DNA of 5,830 bases from assembly GCA_028279085.1 (NCBI GenBank), contig JANQSX010000127.1:1-5830 (forward strand), read 5' to 3'. Source of the stretch: Bdellovibrionales bacterium. GTDB taxonomy: Bacteria > Bdellovibrionota > Bdellovibrionia > Bdellovibrionales > UBA1609. The translations under genes were made by a program, and so were the position numbers. The notes beneath the pieces are model-generated. The model did not search any database and was not told where the DNA came from. It saw only the letters and a program-made list of their open reading frames with translations. Of this stretch, positions 5,600 through 5,830 are shown piece after piece (the stretch's first letter is position 1; each line of letters begins with the position of its first letter).

Positions 5600-5830
5600 A
5601 TGACTTTTTTAAGATCTTTTTTGCTTTTTTTATTCTTTCTTCTTGTTTCTTCTCCGGTTATTTCTTTTGCTTGTCCGGATGGTTTTTCCTCTGATTCTAT
5701 TGCACCTAACTCTGCATTTGTGAGCTTTGCGAAAAAACACTTGGGAGAAACCTGGGTTGAAACAATGGGAGTTAAGTGGGAACAGAGAATTATTTATACT
5801 ACTAGAAAATGGAGTAGAAAAGATACAGAA
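5600..5830 (+). CDS. Exported protein or lipoprotein, N-terminal fragment (runs off the right edge)
   Basis: I do not recognise the family. The frame is open for 77 codons to the window end. Residues 1-24 are a strong export signal: one Arg at 5, a Leu/Phe-rich core (6-16), then S-P-V-I-S-F-A before Cys25. I-S-F-A-C fits a permissive lipobox, though Ser at -3 is unusual; plain signal peptidase I cleavage after S-F-A is the alternative. The mature start, C-P-D-G-F-S-S-D-S, is a Ser-rich linker, followed by a basic, Trp-containing region (W52, W60, W71). GGTG lies 5 bases before the ATG; an in-frame GTG two codons upstream (5594) is a less likely start. It is transcribed divergently from the aldolase gene and shares its upstream region. 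The gene call is good, the function unknown. Confidence 0.75.
   Translation, partial: MTFLRSFLLFLFFLLVSSPVISFACPDGFSSDSIAPNSAFVSFAKKHLGETWVETMGVKWEQRIIYTTRKWSRKDTE

Overview
This window comes from an AT-rich (roughly one third G+C by eye, not counted), probably Gram-negative bacterium. Four of its six genes encode proteins with export signals, one or two of them of lipoprotein type. It also carries a proteobacterial-style short palindromic repeat of the form ATTCCC-N8-GGGAAT, the same shape as the neisserial dRS3 repeat. The sequence alone does not fix the taxon. Host-associated or predatory proteobacteria (AT-rich, many ankyrin proteins and many secreted orphans) are a guess. No rRNA, tRNA, CRISPR array, transposase or phage gene was seen, and no gene-free stretch exceeds 300 bases.

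Right to left on the minus strand there are two blocks. The first (5427 to 3648) is a small metabolic unit: a class II zinc aldolase of the fuculose-1-phosphate aldolase type, followed by mtnA, the methylthioribose-1-phosphate isomerase. An isomerase paired with an aldolase, rather than with the dehydratase MtnB, is the core of the so-called DHAP shunt. That pathway turns the pentose left over from SAM by-products (methylthioadenosine, 5'-deoxyadenosine) into DHAP plus a small aldehyde. The kinase or phosphorylase that would make the substrate is not in the window. The 111-base gap between the two genes holds one complete dRS3-like palindrome plus three 18-bp tandem copies of its left half. 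The array ends right against the mtnA ribosome-binding site and creates a possible repeat-encoded leader ORF that overlaps the mtnA start.

The second block (3522 to the left edge) is a tightly spaced run of three unrecognised exported proteins: a 585-residue helical protein with a His-rich mature N-terminus, a 200-residue small helical secreted protein, and a probable ankyrin-repeat lipoprotein that runs off the left edge. Gaps of 19 and 34 bases suggest one operon with an envelope or extracellular role, otherwise unknown.

On the right, a divergent plus-strand gene starts at 5600 and runs off the window. It begins with a strong signal peptide with a possible lipobox. The 172-base region between the divergent genes holds a 10-bp perfect inverted repeat enclosing a smaller palindrome, a plausible operator region.
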